A stretch of DNA of 64,000 nt from positions 631,001 to 695,000 of the forward strand of contig CANMOU010000002.1 in assembly GCA_947499555.1 (NCBI GenBank), in the 5' to 3' direction. The notes under the pieces were generated by a model that was not told the DNA's origin, did no database searches, and saw only the letters and a list, made by a program, of their open reading frames with translations. This DNA comes from an uncultured Roseovarius sp. GTDB lineage: Bacteria > Pseudomonadota > Alphaproteobacteria > Rhodobacterales > Rhodobacteraceae. The translations under genes and the position numbers were made by a program. Positions 45,033-53,857 of this stretch are shown here, one piece after another (positions within the stretch are counted from its first letter, which is position 1; every line of letters begins with the position of its first letter).

Positions 45033-45198
45033 GATACGCTCCTTTCTATGTGTAGCCCTGTGATCTGATTCACGCGGGCGGATGCTTTTTCGTGACCTGA
45101 TAGAGCCACGGGTATGCCATCTTTCTGCCAAGCAAGTGATTAGACTGTGTTTGGACGTCAGTTTAGGCTGGCGTTGTCTATCGTCTGTGGTTGGGAAA

Positions 45199-47172
45199 AT
45201 GCAAGAGATGTTGCGTGTTCTTTGCCTTGTTGTTGCAGCTTTTGCCCTGACGTTGCCGGCGTCAGCCGGCGAACCTGCGCCTGCCGCACCCCGACCGTTG
45301 TCTAGTGCGTTTGACGCGATGCAGGCCGGACGCTGGGCGACTGCGAAAGAACTTGCCGCGCGCAGCGGACCGGCGGCTGTGACGTTGATTGAATGGCACC
45401 GTCTTCGCGAGGGTTATGGCTCTGAGCAAGACATCATGGATTTTCTGAAAGCACATCCCGATTGGCCAGGTCTTGAGTTGCTCCGTCGGAAAAGCGAGCT
45501 GACGGTCGTGCAGGGCGATCCGAAGTCCGTTATTGCATTCTTTGAGAAAAGCCCTCCGCAATCGGGTCGCGCCGCGCTTGGGCTGGCTACGGCTTTGCAA
45601 AAGGAAGGCCGACAAGGTGACGCAGAGGTCGCTGTCGTACTGGCCTGGCGCACACTTGATCTTACAACAGATGAGCACAACGCCTTCATGAAGGACTGGG
45701 CGGAGTTGCTCAAGCCGCATCATGAGGCACGGCTGGATATGGCGTTGTGGCGCGGTTTGCGGGATGTCGCGCTGATGTTGCCGCTTGTTGACAAAGAAAC
45801 GCGCGCGCTTGCCGAAATCCGTCAGGACATCGAGGCAGGCAAGACCGGGGCGCTGAAACGGTTGGGTGATCAGCCTGCAAATGCGAAGACCAATCCGCAT
45901 ATCGCCTATGCCCTTTTCAATCGCCATATCAAGCGCGGGGAAAGTGACAAGGCGATCAAAATTCTGCTGCGTCAAAGCGCGCTTGAGGGCGGCCTTGGGC
46001 AGCCTGAACGCTGGGCTGGCTGGCGCCGCGAACTGGCGCGCGACCGGATGCGTGACGGTGCGGCGAAAACAGCCTACGAGCTTGCCGCAGGTCACGGCCT
46101 TATCGAAGGGTCCAGCTTTGCAGACCTCGAATGGCTTGCCGGGTTCATCGCATTGACCGACCTGAACGATGCGGAGGCCGCCGCAGGGCACTTCCAGAGA
46201 TTCATGGACAAGGTCGAGACACCAATCTCGCTCGGTCGGGCCGGGTACTGGCTTGGGCGCGCGCAAGAGGCCCTTGGCAATACAGAGGCGGCGGCAATTG
46301 CCTATGAACTTGGTGCGCTCCACCAGACAAGCTTTTACGGTTTGCTGGCGGCAGAGCGCGGCGGCTTTCCGGTAGATAAAGAGCTTTCCGGAAGCGAGGC
46401 ATTTCCGGATTGGAGAACTGGCGCTTTCGTTAAGAGTGATGTTTTTCAGGCGGGCCTTTTGGCCTATGCCAATGGGCGCGAAGAACTTGCAGAACGGTTT
46501 TTTCGACATCTGGCCTTGTCCCTGAGCCGCGTCGAACTTGGCCAGCTGGGTGATGCCATGGCTGACCTTGGGTCAGAGCATCTACAGGTCATGGTTTCGA
46601 AAACAGCGGCGCGACGGGGCATCGCGTTGCCGCGCTCATATTTTCCATTGCATCCGCTCAAGGCTCTCGAATTGCCGGTGCCTGCTGAGCTGTCTTTGGC
46701 GATTGCACGCCGTGAAAGTGAGTTCGACCAAGGTGTTACCAGCGGTGCAGGAGCCATGGGGCTGATGCAATTGATGCCAGCCACCGCGGCAGAGATGGCG
46801 CGTGCCATTGGCGTATCCGGTCACAGCCGCACGCGGATCTTTGAGGATTGGCAATACAACGCCAGGCTGGGTGCCGAATACCTAGCTCGCATGGCGCGCC
46901 GGTTTGACGGCAACATCGTGATGATGGCCGCAGCATATAACGCCGGCCCATCAAGACCAGCACGGTGGATGTCTCGTTTTGGGGACCCGCGTGGCGGCAA
47001 GGCGGATATCATCGACTGGATCGAACATATCCCGTTCAACGAAACGCGGAACTACGTGATGCGGGTTGCGGAAAGCCTGCCGGTGTACCGGGCCCGGCTT
47101 GGTCGCGATCCTCATCCAGTGCCGTTCAGCGAAGAGCTAAACGGATCGACATTTGCCATCGCGACCGATTGA
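45199..47172 (+). CDS. Soluble lytic murein transglycosylase (Slt70-type)
   Basis: Starts at 45199 or 45208; either way a signal peptide follows ([21 protein letters not shown]). The about 657-residue protein has a long helical superhelical region and, near the C-terminus, the SLT catalytic domain ([28 protein letters not shown], with the catalytic Glu in RRESEF, and [15 protein letters not shown]). It cleaves glycan strands to 1,6-anhydro-muropeptides during wall remodelling. It is convergent with the copper chaperone gene. Confidence 0.92.
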   Translation: MQEMLRVLCLVVAAFALTLPASAGEPAPAAPRPLSSAFDAMQAGRWATAKELAARSGPAAVTLIEWHRLREGYGSEQDIMDFLKAHPDWPGLELLRRKSELTVVQGDPKSVIAFFEKSPPQSGRAALGLATALQKEGRQGDAEVAVVLAWRTLDLTTDEHNAFMKDWAELLKPHHEARLDMALWRGLRDVALMLPLVDKETRALAEIRQDIEAGKTGALKRLGDQPANAKTNPHIAYALFNRHIKRGESDKAIKILLRQSALEGGLGQPERWAGWRRELARDRMRDGAAKTAYELAAGHGLIEGSSFADLEWLAGFIALTDLNDAEAAAGHFQRFMDKVETPISLGRAGYWLGRAQEALGNTEAAAIAYELGALHQTSFYGLLAAERGGFPVDKELSGSEAFPDWRTGAFVKSDVFQAGLLAYANGREELAERFFRHLALSLSRVELGQLGDAMADLGSEHLQVMVSKTAARRGIALPRSYFPLHPLKALELPVPAELSLAIARRESEFDQGVTSGAGAMGLMQLMPATAAEMARAIGVSGHSRTRIFEDWQYNARLGAEYLARMARRFDGNIVMMAAAYNAGPSRPARWMSRFGDPRGGKADIIDWIEHIPFNETRNYVMRVAESLPVYRARLGRDPHPVPFSEELNGSTFAIATD

Positions 47173-47187
47173 CCGGTGCACGCAGGC

Positions 47188-47730
47188 CTAGTGGTTAGAA
47201 TGGTCTGCGTCTTTCTTTGTGTCATGACCTGAGTGATCGCCATGGCCGCTGTGGTTTTCCTCTTGCCCGGTCGCCAGGCGCTTCTCGACCTTGAAGACAA
47301 TGTCGAGCGCTCCGGCTTTCTCAAAAATGAGCGTGGCAGGTATCTCTTCGCCTACCTCAAACGGATCGCCATTGAGGCCCATGAACATGACATGCATCCC
47401 GCCTGGTTCAAGCATGACGGTCTCACCAGCCGGGAGATCGACGGCGTCAATATGGACCATCCGGGCAATGCCATCGTCCTCTTCGGTGTTGTGAATCATC
47501 ACACGTGGGAAATCTGCGCGGACGGCGATTAACCTGTCATCGTGATCTCCGTCGTTGGAAATTGCCATGTAACCGGCACCGGCACGGGCAGTCTTTGCCG
47601 TTTCAAAGGCCATGGGATGAATGACGGTCAGATCATTGAGCTTGGCTTCGTCGGCGAACCCGACCTGTGGTGACAGAGCTGCGACAAGCGCAGCAGCCAA
47701 AAGGTAACTTCTGTACATAGTTTTATCCAT
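47188..47730 (-). CDS. Periplasmic copper chaperone PCu(A)C family
   Basis: A 180-residue exported protein with a signal peptide (to about 26). The PCu(A)C copper site is present as His/Met residues in VMIHNTEEDDGIARM and PGGMHVMFMGL, consistent with the H(M)x10Mx21HxM pattern. The tail (about 155-180) is His- and Asp-rich (NHSGHGDHSGHD), probably an extra metal-binding arm. It delivers Cu(I) to cytochrome oxidase. It is followed on the same strand, upstream, by a small secreted unknown protein. Confidence 0.9.
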   Translation of the reverse strand: MDKTMYRSYLLAAALVAALSPQVGFADEAKLNDLTVIHPMAFETAKTARAGAGYMAISNDGDHDDRLIAVRADFPRVMIHNTEEDDGIARMVHIDAVDLPAGETVMLEPGGMHVMFMGLNGDPFEVGEEIPATLIFEKAGALDIVFKVEKRLATGQEENHSGHGDHSGHDTKKDADHSNH

Positions 47731-47814
47731 TCTTCAGCGCTGCACCGAAACGTGGATCGGCTGAGTATTGGGGAAAGTGGGCGCTTGTCTCGAATGAAAC
47801 AAGGCAGATGAAAT

Positions 47815-48192
47815 TTAAATCATCGGTCTTGATGGTGGTGCGCGCGGCAAAGCGGCTGAGGTGGCAATCTTTTCGTCAAGCAGCGGCTCACCTTGCCAGA
47901 TCTGCGTGACAAAGCGTTCTGAAAATACCGAGGTCGAGACGATCTGAGCGGAAAGAACGCCGGTCGTGACGCCGACGAAAGGGCAGGATTCCGCGACAAT
48001 ACCGTGCTCATCAGAGATCGGTGTTCCGTCATCCAAAGAGACGTAGATGATCTGACCGCCCGCACAAAGCGCCATCTGGTTTGGCGCGTCGGGCGATAAG
48101 ATGAGAGGTTCGGCAATGACTCGAAATGAAAGAAACCACGCCGCAATAAATCCGATCAAGATACGCCCGATTGGATTCATGTTGCGTGCCAT
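47815..48192 (-). CDS. Small exported protein, DUF2946-like
   Basis: The ATG at 48192 with AAAGGA upstream gives 125 residues. A hydrophobic N-terminal segment (about 10-25, IGRILIGFIAAWFLSF) is followed by a short domain with Cys in MALCAGGQIIYVS and ESCPFVG. The pair of cysteines and the size recall DUF2946, a family often found next to copper and TonB genes, which suits the neighbouring PCu(A)C gene. Assignment is tentative. Confidence 0.6.
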   Translation of the reverse strand: MARNMNPIGRILIGFIAAWFLSFRVIAEPLILSPDAPNQMALCAGGQIIYVSLDDGTPISDEHGIVAESCPFVGVTTGVLSAQIVSTSVFSERFVTQIWQGEPLLDEKIATSAALPRAPPSRPMI

Positions 48193-48274
48193 GATCGCAG
48201 GTCCTTTCGTGCGTTCGTTCTTTGCGAAAGTTGTGCCGATGTAAATAGGTCCAAATGTCTCAAGTTGTTCTGGA

Positions 48275-49141
48275 TCATGACGCCACTCGCTGGCGCCATA
48301 ACGTGAAGAGCCCTGCGGCAACGATTAAGGCGGCACCGACGGCTACATTTGTTCTGATGGTCTCTGAGAAGATTGTGACACCAATAGCGCTCGCAAAGAC
48401 GAGCTGCAGGTAGGCGAAAGGCTGAACGGCGCTGGCCTCTGCGACCTCGTAGCATTTGATCAACGTGAAATGGCCCAATGCGCCGGTGATGCATAACGCG
48501 CCCATCCAGATCCAGTTGCTCTGGCTCATCGGTTCCCAAAACCAGATACCGACGCAGGTCATCGCGACGGCACCGGTTGTTCCGGTCCAGAAAAAGCTTG
48601 TTGCTGCGCTGTCCTTGCGGGCGACGTAGCGTGTCAGAAGACCATAGAGCGCGAACATCAGGGCAGAGACAACGGCAATGACCGCCTCGGGCCGGAATAC
48701 ACCAAATCCGGGCTCGAGGATAATGATCACACCAATGAAACCGACGCCGATCGCGACCCATCTCCGCCAACCGACACGTTCCCCAAGTACAGGGCCAGAC
48801 AACGCGGCGATCAGTAGCGGATAGCAGGCAAAGACCGCGTGGCTTTCCACTAGCCCCAGAAACGTGAAAGCCGCAACCATCACGCAGATTTCTGCCGCCA
48901 GCAAGACGCCACGAAAGGCCTGCACATATGGCTGTTCGGTTGCGGCTGCCGCCATCAACCCGCCCGCCTTGCGGCTTGCAACTGTCATCACAAAGGCGGC
49001 GAAGAACCAGTAGCGGATCATCACCACCATGAAGACATTGTATTCCCGAGCGAGGTGCTGGGAAATACCATCCTGAACGGCGAAGATGAAGGTGGTCGTC
49101 ACCATCATCAGAATGCCAAGGCGCGTGTTTTGTTCGGCCAT
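48275..49141 (-). CDS. DMT family transporter (EamA)
   Basis: A 288-residue protein of about ten membrane helices in two EamA halves (ILMMVTTTFIFAVQDGISQHLA ... YPLLIAALSGPVLGERVGWRRW and WTGTTGAVAMTCVGIWFW ... YLQLVFASAIGVTIFSETI). It is a probable metabolite exporter. It starts two bases after the mnmD stop on the same strand and is likely co-transcribed, but no functional tie is apparent. Confidence 0.9.
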   Translation of the reverse strand: MAEQNTRLGILMMVTTTFIFAVQDGISQHLAREYNVFMVVMIRYWFFAAFVMTVASRKAGGLMAAAATEQPYVQAFRGVLLAAEICVMVAAFTFLGLVESHAVFACYPLLIAALSGPVLGERVGWRRWVAIGVGFIGVIIILEPGFGVFRPEAVIAVVSALMFALYGLLTRYVARKDSAATSFFWTGTTGAVAMTCVGIWFWEPMSQSNWIWMGALCITGALGHFTLIKCYEVAEASAVQPFAYLQLVFASAIGVTIFSETIRTNVAVGAALIVAAGLFTLWRQRVAS

Positions 49142-49143
49142 CT

Positions 49144-49809
49144 TCAGGTCCGTAAAGCACGCGTCATGTGGCGCTTGCGCCCGAATCCCGGAACACGGGT
49201 GACCTCGAAGCCTGCGGCCTGCAGAGCACGGCGGACATGACCGGCTGCGGTGTAGGTGGCGGCTGTGCCACTAGGCGCAGTATGAACGCCGACCTGGTGG
49301 ATCAGCGTTTCTTCCCAAAGCTCCGGATTTTTTGCAGGCGAAAATCCGTCAAGAAACCAAGCATCGGCTTGTCCTTTCCAGAGCGGAAGGGTTCTGCGTG
49401 CGTCGCCGGTAACCATTTCGAATTGCAGGTCTGGCAGGTTGAAGCAAGTGTTCCCCCAAAGCGCGTCAAGCTCATTGACCAGTTTCTCTGGCACGCCGAA
49501 GGCGGCTTGCGCACGTTTCATCTCGTCTCGCGACAGAGGGAACGCCTCGAATGTCGTGTAACGCAGGCGTCCTTTGACCCCCGAATCCCGCCATGACGCG
49601 AACGCCATCAAAAGATTGAGACCGGTTCCGAAACCCAGCTCGGCAATGTGAAAATCGTCTCGAAACCGTTCCGGCAGGGCATTCCCGGCCAGAAAGACAT
49701 GGCGCGATTCCTCAAGACCATTCTCAAGGCTGTAATAAGGATCGTCAAAGCGTGTCGAAACCGGCACGTCCCTGTCTCGCCATTCGATAGCTGCCTTCTG
49801 GTCCTGCAT
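49144..49809 (-). CDS. mnmD: tRNA 5-methylaminomethyl-2-thiouridine methyltransferase (MnmD)
   Basis: A 221-residue SAM-dependent methyltransferase of the MnmD/DUF752 type: WRDRDVPVSTRFDDPYYSLENGLEESRHVF at the N-terminus, the SAM motif IAELGFGTGLNLLMA, and WFLDGFSPAKNPELW followed by ATYTAAGHVRRALQAAGFEV. It methylates the wobble uridine 34 of tRNA. In enterobacteria it is the N-terminal half of the bifunctional MnmC. Here it stands alone and the oxidase half is encoded by the divergent gene 57 bases away. Confidence 0.92.
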   Translation of the reverse strand: MQDQKAAIEWRDRDVPVSTRFDDPYYSLENGLEESRHVFLAGNALPERFRDDFHIAELGFGTGLNLLMAFASWRDSGVKGRLRYTTFEAFPLSRDEMKRAQAAFGVPEKLVNELDALWGNTCFNLPDLQFEMVTGDARRTLPLWKGQADAWFLDGFSPAKNPELWEETLIHQVGVHTAPSGTAATYTAAGHVRRALQAAGFEVTRVPGFGRKRHMTRALRT

Positions 49810-49866
49810 CTTTGCTTCGGTTACCTAGGGGGTCGAACAGATCGACCATGCCGCCGCCTTTTGGAA

Positions 49867-50913
49867 ATGACAATGCCAGATATCACCATCCTCGGTGCCG
49901 GAATCTTTGGACTTTCGATTGCCTGGGCCTGCCAAAGCCGCGGGGCCTCTGTTCGCATCATCGACCCGCTTGGACCCGGAGGCGGCGCGTCGGGCGGATT
50001 GGTCGGTGCGCTGGCACCACATGTCCCCGAAAACTGGAATGAGAAGAAGGCTTTCCAATTGGAAAGCTTACTCATGGCAGGGCCGTTTTGGGCAGAGGTC
50101 GAGACCGTCTCTGGCTTGTCCTCTGGATATGCGCGGAGGGGGCGCATCCAACCTCTGTTGGATGCGCGGTCTCTTGAACTGGCGCATGCGCGCCAGCATT
50201 CTGCGAAAGACCTTTGGGCTGGTCATGCCGAGTGGCAGGTTGTCGGCGAGGAAAAGATTCCATTTGCTGTCGCGTCGCCGACCGGGTTTTACGTTTTGGA
50301 TACGCTCTCTGCCTGCCTTCACCCCCGCAAGGCCTGCTATGCTTTGGCGAAGGCGTTGCAGAAAAAGAGTGCTGAAATCGTCCCCGATGGACCACAGGCG
50401 GGAATAGTGGTCCATGCGACCGGGGTTGCCGGGCTGGAAGAGATGTCTCGTCAAATGGGTTTGACCATTGGCAACGCGGTCAAAGGCCAGGCAGCTTTGT
50501 TGGATTTTGAAGCATCCAAGTCGCCGCAGATCTTTGTCGACGGGATGCACGTGATTTTCCATGAAGACGGGACCACGGCCATTGGGTCGACGTCGGAAAG
50601 GCTGTTCACAGAGCCAACAGCAACAGACGCGCTTCTGGAAGATGTGATCCGCCGTGCGAAAGAAAAGCTGCCGGTTCTCGCTGGCGCGAATGTCATTGAA
50701 CGTTGGGCGGGGCTGCGACCTCGCGCCCTGTCGCGGGCGCCCATGTTGGGGGCACATCCGGTCTACTCGGGGCAGTTCATCGCCAATGGCGGCTTCAAGA
50801 TCGGTTTTGGTATGGCCCCGAAAGTGGGACAGGTCATGGCCAATCTGATGCTGGAGAGCGTCGACAGCATTCCGGTGGATTTCAGACCAGAGGCCTCCTT
50901 GCCAAAAGGTTAA
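49867..50913 (+). CDS. mnmC: FAD-dependent cmnm5s2U34 oxidoreductase (MnmC C-terminal half)
   Basis: The start at 49867 (or 49873) gives about 348 residues. It is a DAO-type flavoprotein with the FAD fingerprint GAGIFGLSIA near 10, a GGGASGGLVGALAPH loop, VVHATGVAGLEE and a C-terminal ERWAGLRPRALSRAPMLG ... GGFKIGFGMAPKVG. These are features of the C-terminal oxidase of MnmC, which removes the carboxymethyl group from cmnm5U34 before MnmD methylates. It is divergent from mnmD and convergent with the MaoC gene, whose stop codon overlaps. Confidence 0.85.
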   Translation: MTMPDITILGAGIFGLSIAWACQSRGASVRIIDPLGPGGGASGGLVGALAPHVPENWNEKKAFQLESLLMAGPFWAEVETVSGLSSGYARRGRIQPLLDARSLELAHARQHSAKDLWAGHAEWQVVGEEKIPFAVASPTGFYVLDTLSACLHPRKACYALAKALQKKSAEIVPDGPQAGIVVHATGVAGLEEMSRQMGLTIGNAVKGQAALLDFEASKSPQIFVDGMHVIFHEDGTTAIGSTSERLFTEPTATDALLEDVIRRAKEKLPVLAGANVIERWAGLRPRALSRAPMLGAHPVYSGQFIANGGFKIGFGMAPKVGQVMANLMLESVDSIPVDFRPEASLPKG

Positions 50914-51701
50914 CGCGCCTCGGCCAACAAGCATTGCCGTCCATCTGATCCACGCACCCAGCAGGTGCCATCGTGATGCCAGCAAAGCGCGACCTCTTCT
51001 TGATGTGTCACCGGGCTGGTGGCGCGAAACTTGAAAGTTGTCAGCTTTTTCAATCGCCGCTCGGCCAGAAGCATCAGCATCTGCGCCAGCAGAGGCCCGT
51101 GCACAACAAGTCCATCATAACCCTCAATGTCGCGGGAATAGGCCTCGTCATAGTGAATGCGGTGGCCGTTAAAGGTGAGTGCAGAATAGCGAAAAAGAAT
51201 CGTGGTGTCGGCCGAAAATGCTTCGTTGTAAGCCTCATCGGTGCGCGCCTCGGGGGGAACCGGCTTGCGCCCCTGACCTTCCTCTTCACGATAGACAAGA
51301 TCCTGCAGCTCCACCACTTTGCAAAGATCATCCTGCCAAATCTCATGGCGCAGGGTGACGAAGGCCAGTGGACCACTTCGCCCCTGTTTGTGCTCTGCCT
51401 TGGCGACGGATGTGCGTTTCTCGGCCGGGACGCCGACGAGCAAGGGGTGCGCGAACTCTAGGCGTCCACCGGCCCACATGCGCCGGGGCAGCCCCATATC
51501 CGGGACGATCCCCCCTAGTATCGGATGTCCATCACGGCCCAGTTCCGCCGGCGGTCTTGGGTCCCAGAAATAGATGTGGTGAAAGAACGGGGGCAGTGTT
51601 TCGCGGGCGGAAATCTCCGATGAAATTCCAAGCGTGGCCAAAAGCGCCCGCGCGCGGTCTGGATCCATCTGATCGGGTGTGATTTGCACGTTTTCTGGCA
51701 T
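50910..51701 (-). CDS. MaoC-like hydratase, mesaconyl-C4-CoA/HTD2 type
   Basis: A 263-residue protein with a degenerate N-terminal hot-dog half and a C-terminal hot-dog half. The hydratase signature is in FRYSALTFNGHRIHYDEAY (Asn and His preceding the Asp) and DGLVVHGPLLA. This layout is typical of mesaconyl-C4-CoA hydratase, methylfumaryl- or itaconyl-CoA hydratase and HTD2 relatives. It would hydrate a C4-C5 dicarboxylyl-CoA or 3-enoyl thioester. In an organism with the ethylmalonyl-CoA pathway such an enzyme could process mesaconyl-type CoA esters, but the pathway's own Mch is longer. Confidence 0.75.
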   Translation of the reverse strand: MPENVQITPDQMDPDRARALLATLGISSEISARETLPPFFHHIYFWDPRPPAELGRDGHPILGGIVPDMGLPRRMWAGGRLEFAHPLLVGVPAEKRTSVAKAEHKQGRSGPLAFVTLRHEIWQDDLCKVVELQDLVYREEEGQGRKPVPPEARTDEAYNEAFSADTTILFRYSALTFNGHRIHYDEAYSRDIEGYDGLVVHGPLLAQMLMLLAERRLKKLTTFKFRATSPVTHQEEVALCWHHDGTCWVRGSDGRQCLLAEAR

Positions 51702-51743
51702 ATTGGCAGATTAGGCAGCACTTCTTTGAGGAACAATCTTGAA

Positions 51744-52145
51744 ATGCCTTTTCAAATTCAATCGCTTGACCACCTCCTTCTGACTGTGTTGGACATCTCG
51801 ATGACCGTTGCGTTTTATGAACGCATGTTTGGTTTCGTGGCCGAGCGGTTCAATCCCGTTGATGGGGCAGATCGTGTGGCGCTCTGTTTCGGCAACCAGT
51901 AGATCAATCTGCTTCAGGCGGGCGCGGAGTTTGAGCCCAAGGCGCATCTGGCCAAGCCCGGGATCGCAGACCTTTGCTTTCTGACGGGAACCTCGCTTGA
52001 AGATTGTGTGACGCCTCTTCAGAAGGAGGGGGTGGACATGCTTGAAGGGCCGGTTGAGAGAACTGGTGCCGCCGGGCCGCTTTTATCGTTCTACATTCGC
52101 GATCCTGATCAGAATCTGATCGAGATATCCAATCTGAGAGACTAG
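51744..52145 (+). pseudogene. VOC (glyoxalase-like) gene interrupted by an in-frame TAG
   Basis: The frame from ATG 51744 (GAGGA upstream) encodes a vicinal-oxygen-chelate protein (IQSLDHLLLTVLDISMTVAF, VALCFGNQ) but meets a TAG at 51900-51902 where homologues usually have a lysine (FGNQK-INL). The same frame continues after it without further stops to TAG 52143-52145, still encoding normal VOC sequence (INLLQAGAEFEPKAHLA, GIADLCFLTG, FYIRDPDQNLIEISNL). A single AAG-to-TAG change explains the break. The product would be truncated at 52 residues and inactive. It is convergent with the FMN reductase gene. Confidence 0.85.
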
Positions 52146-52681
52146 GCCAACGCGTCACGCAAAGCCTGCATGCGTTCTGTCAAAGGTTTCAGGTACGTCT
52201 CGGATTTCAGACGCCCATTGTCATCAAACTGAGCAGAGGCATTGGCGACCATCACGGCAGGCCCAAAAACGAACCGCACCTGGAATTGCGCCAGACAATT
52301 GAGCGTCATGAATAACCCGGTCTCCCCGCCCCCGCGGCCTGCCGCCGCTGACATTACAACGGTCGGCTTGTGTCGCAGCGCTGGCATGTCGACACGGCTA
52401 AGCCAATCCAAAGCATTCTTCAAAGCGCCGCTGATACCCTTGTTGTACTCGGGGCTGGACACAAGCAAGGCATCGGCATCGCGAATCCGGTGTGCGAATG
52501 TGTGGACCGCATCGGGCACGCCATGCGCGTCTTCGTCGTCTCCGTTGTAAAGTGGAAACGAGATATCCGCTTCGACCGTCGTTGCCGGACCAAATGCTCT
52601 GGTTGCCTCTTGCAGCAACGTGCGGTTGAAGGACGCTTTCCGTAGGGATCCTGAAATCAATAACAAATTTGGCTTCGGCAT
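52142..52681 (-). CDS. NADPH-dependent FMN reductase family protein
   Basis: The ATG at 52681 with AGAGGA upstream gives 179 residues. Features: the FMN phosphate loop ISGSLRKASFNRTLL (9-23), SSPEYNKGISGALKNALDWLSR (the family SPEYN motif) and SAAAGRGGGETG. It reduces flavins, quinones or metal ions. Substrate unknown. It overlaps the end of the broken VOC gene on the other strand. Confidence 0.9.
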   Translation of the reverse strand: MPKPNLLLISGSLRKASFNRTLLQEATRAFGPATTVEADISFPLYNGDDEDAHGVPDAVHTFAHRIRDADALLVSSPEYNKGISGALKNALDWLSRVDMPALRHKPTVVMSAAAGRGGGETGLFMTLNCLAQFQVRFVFGPAVMVANASAQFDDNGRLKSETYLKPLTERMQALRDALA

Positions 52682-52770
52682 AACGTCCTCTGGCTGCGTT
52701 TTCTTACCGCAGCAAGATGTTCCGAAGCCATCATCTGGCAAGGCCGTGATTTCGAATTGATCTGCCGGAA

Positions 52771-52796
52771 AAGAAAAACACCCTGCGGTCGCAGGG
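52771..52796 (-). terminator. Terminator of the LysR gene (minus strand)
   Basis: CCCTGCGACCGCAGGG on the minus strand is a 6-7 bp hairpin followed by TGTTTTTCTTTT, 27 bases after the LysR stop. Confidence 0.8.
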
Positions 52797-52822
52797 CGTT
52801 CTCGAAGAATCTTATTCTCGAT

Positions 52823-53728
52823 TTACCAGTCAGTCGGTCCCTTTTCAGCAAAGACATGGACCAGAAAATCGATAAACGCGCGTACCTTTGGCTGGGTAAA
52901 GCGGCCGGGTGGATAAACCGCATAGATGCCTTGGGTTTCCATCGGCAAGTCCGGGATGACGTCCACGACATGACCGTCTTTCATTGCGCTGGAATACAAG
53001 AAGCTGGGCAGATAGGCGATGCCAAGGCCCGAGATGGCGGCGTTGAGGAGCGATTGCCCGTCATTTACAGACAAACCACCGGCAGTGCGTACCTGACGTT
53101 TTTCACCTGAGGGCGCTGTCAGCTTCCAAACCGATCCATTGGACTGGCTGGAGTAATGCAGAAGTTTGTGCTCATTCAGATCGTCAATTTTCGCCGGGCG
53201 TCCGTGTTTTTCAAGGTAAGCCGGGCTTGCGATCATGCGTTTCGTCGTCTCTGTAAGCTTGCGGGCACGCAATGTGCTGTCTTCAAGCTCACCAATGCGG
53301 ATCGCCATGTCAAAACCTTCAGAAATAAGTTCGACGTAGCGGTTATTGAGCACCATGTTGACCGTGATATCCGGATAATCGTCCAGAAACTGGCCCAAAA
53401 CCGGGCTCAGGTGATTTACACCGAAATCCGTGGCAACAGAAATGCGCAGCAGGCCGGACGGGTCCGATTGCATCGAACTGACAAGTGCGTCGGCTTCTCC
53501 GGCATCGTTTAGAACACGCAAGGCCCGGTCATAATACGCCAGACCAATTTCGGTCGGGCTGACGCGGCGCGTGGTCCGATTTAGAAGGCGGGCACCGAGA
53601 CGCGCCTCGAGCGAAGAGACGTGTTTCGACACGGCAGACTTGGAGATGCCCATCTTTCGCGCTGCGTCGGTGAATCCCCCTTGATCCACAACCGTTGCGA
53701 AGGCCTCCATTTCGGTAAGGCGATCCAT
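52823..53728 (-). CDS. LysR family transcriptional regulator
   Basis: The ATG at 53728 (AGAGG upstream) gives 301 residues. The N-terminal helix-turn-helix (AFATVVDQGGFTDAARKMGISKSAVSKHVSSLE) and the linker RLLNRTTRRVSPTEIG are of the CrgA/DmlR type, and the effector domain follows. The likely targets are nearby genes such as the FMN reductase downstream. A terminator follows. Confidence 0.9.
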   Translation of the reverse strand: MDRLTEMEAFATVVDQGGFTDAARKMGISKSAVSKHVSSLEARLGARLLNRTTRRVSPTEIGLAYYDRALRVLNDAGEADALVSSMQSDPSGLLRISVATDFGVNHLSPVLGQFLDDYPDITVNMVLNNRYVELISEGFDMAIRIGELEDSTLRARKLTETTKRMIASPAYLEKHGRPAKIDDLNEHKLLHYSSQSNGSVWKLTAPSGEKRQVRTAGGLSVNDGQSLLNAAISGLGIAYLPSFLYSSAMKDGHVVDVIPDLPMETQGIYAVYPPGRFTQPKVRAFIDFLVHVFAEKGPTDW

Positions 53729-53857
53729 ACTCGATACCTCTGTGAAGTCTTTTGATCTGGACCGTGTATCGCTTCTAATTCGGGCACAACTGCGGCACCC
53801 ACTCGACAATATCTGGGTTTGTCTGGGGCTAATCAGGATCAAACCCAGCTTGAATTA

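Noticed and set aside
43995-45068. 357-codon plus-strand frame opposite dapA and the flavodoxin gene
   Set aside because: The minus-strand genes have complete catalytic motifs; the plus frame has no ribosome-binding site or domain.
45262-46509. 415-codon minus-strand frame opposite the lytic transglycosylase
   Set aside because: Composition typical of an antisense shadow (rich in Arg, Gln, Cys); the plus strand has the SLT catalytic domain.
48177-49160. Long minus-strand frame overlapping the EamA transporter in another phase
   Set aside because: Low-complexity Arg/Cys-rich product; the overlapping frame encodes a normal ten-helix transporter.
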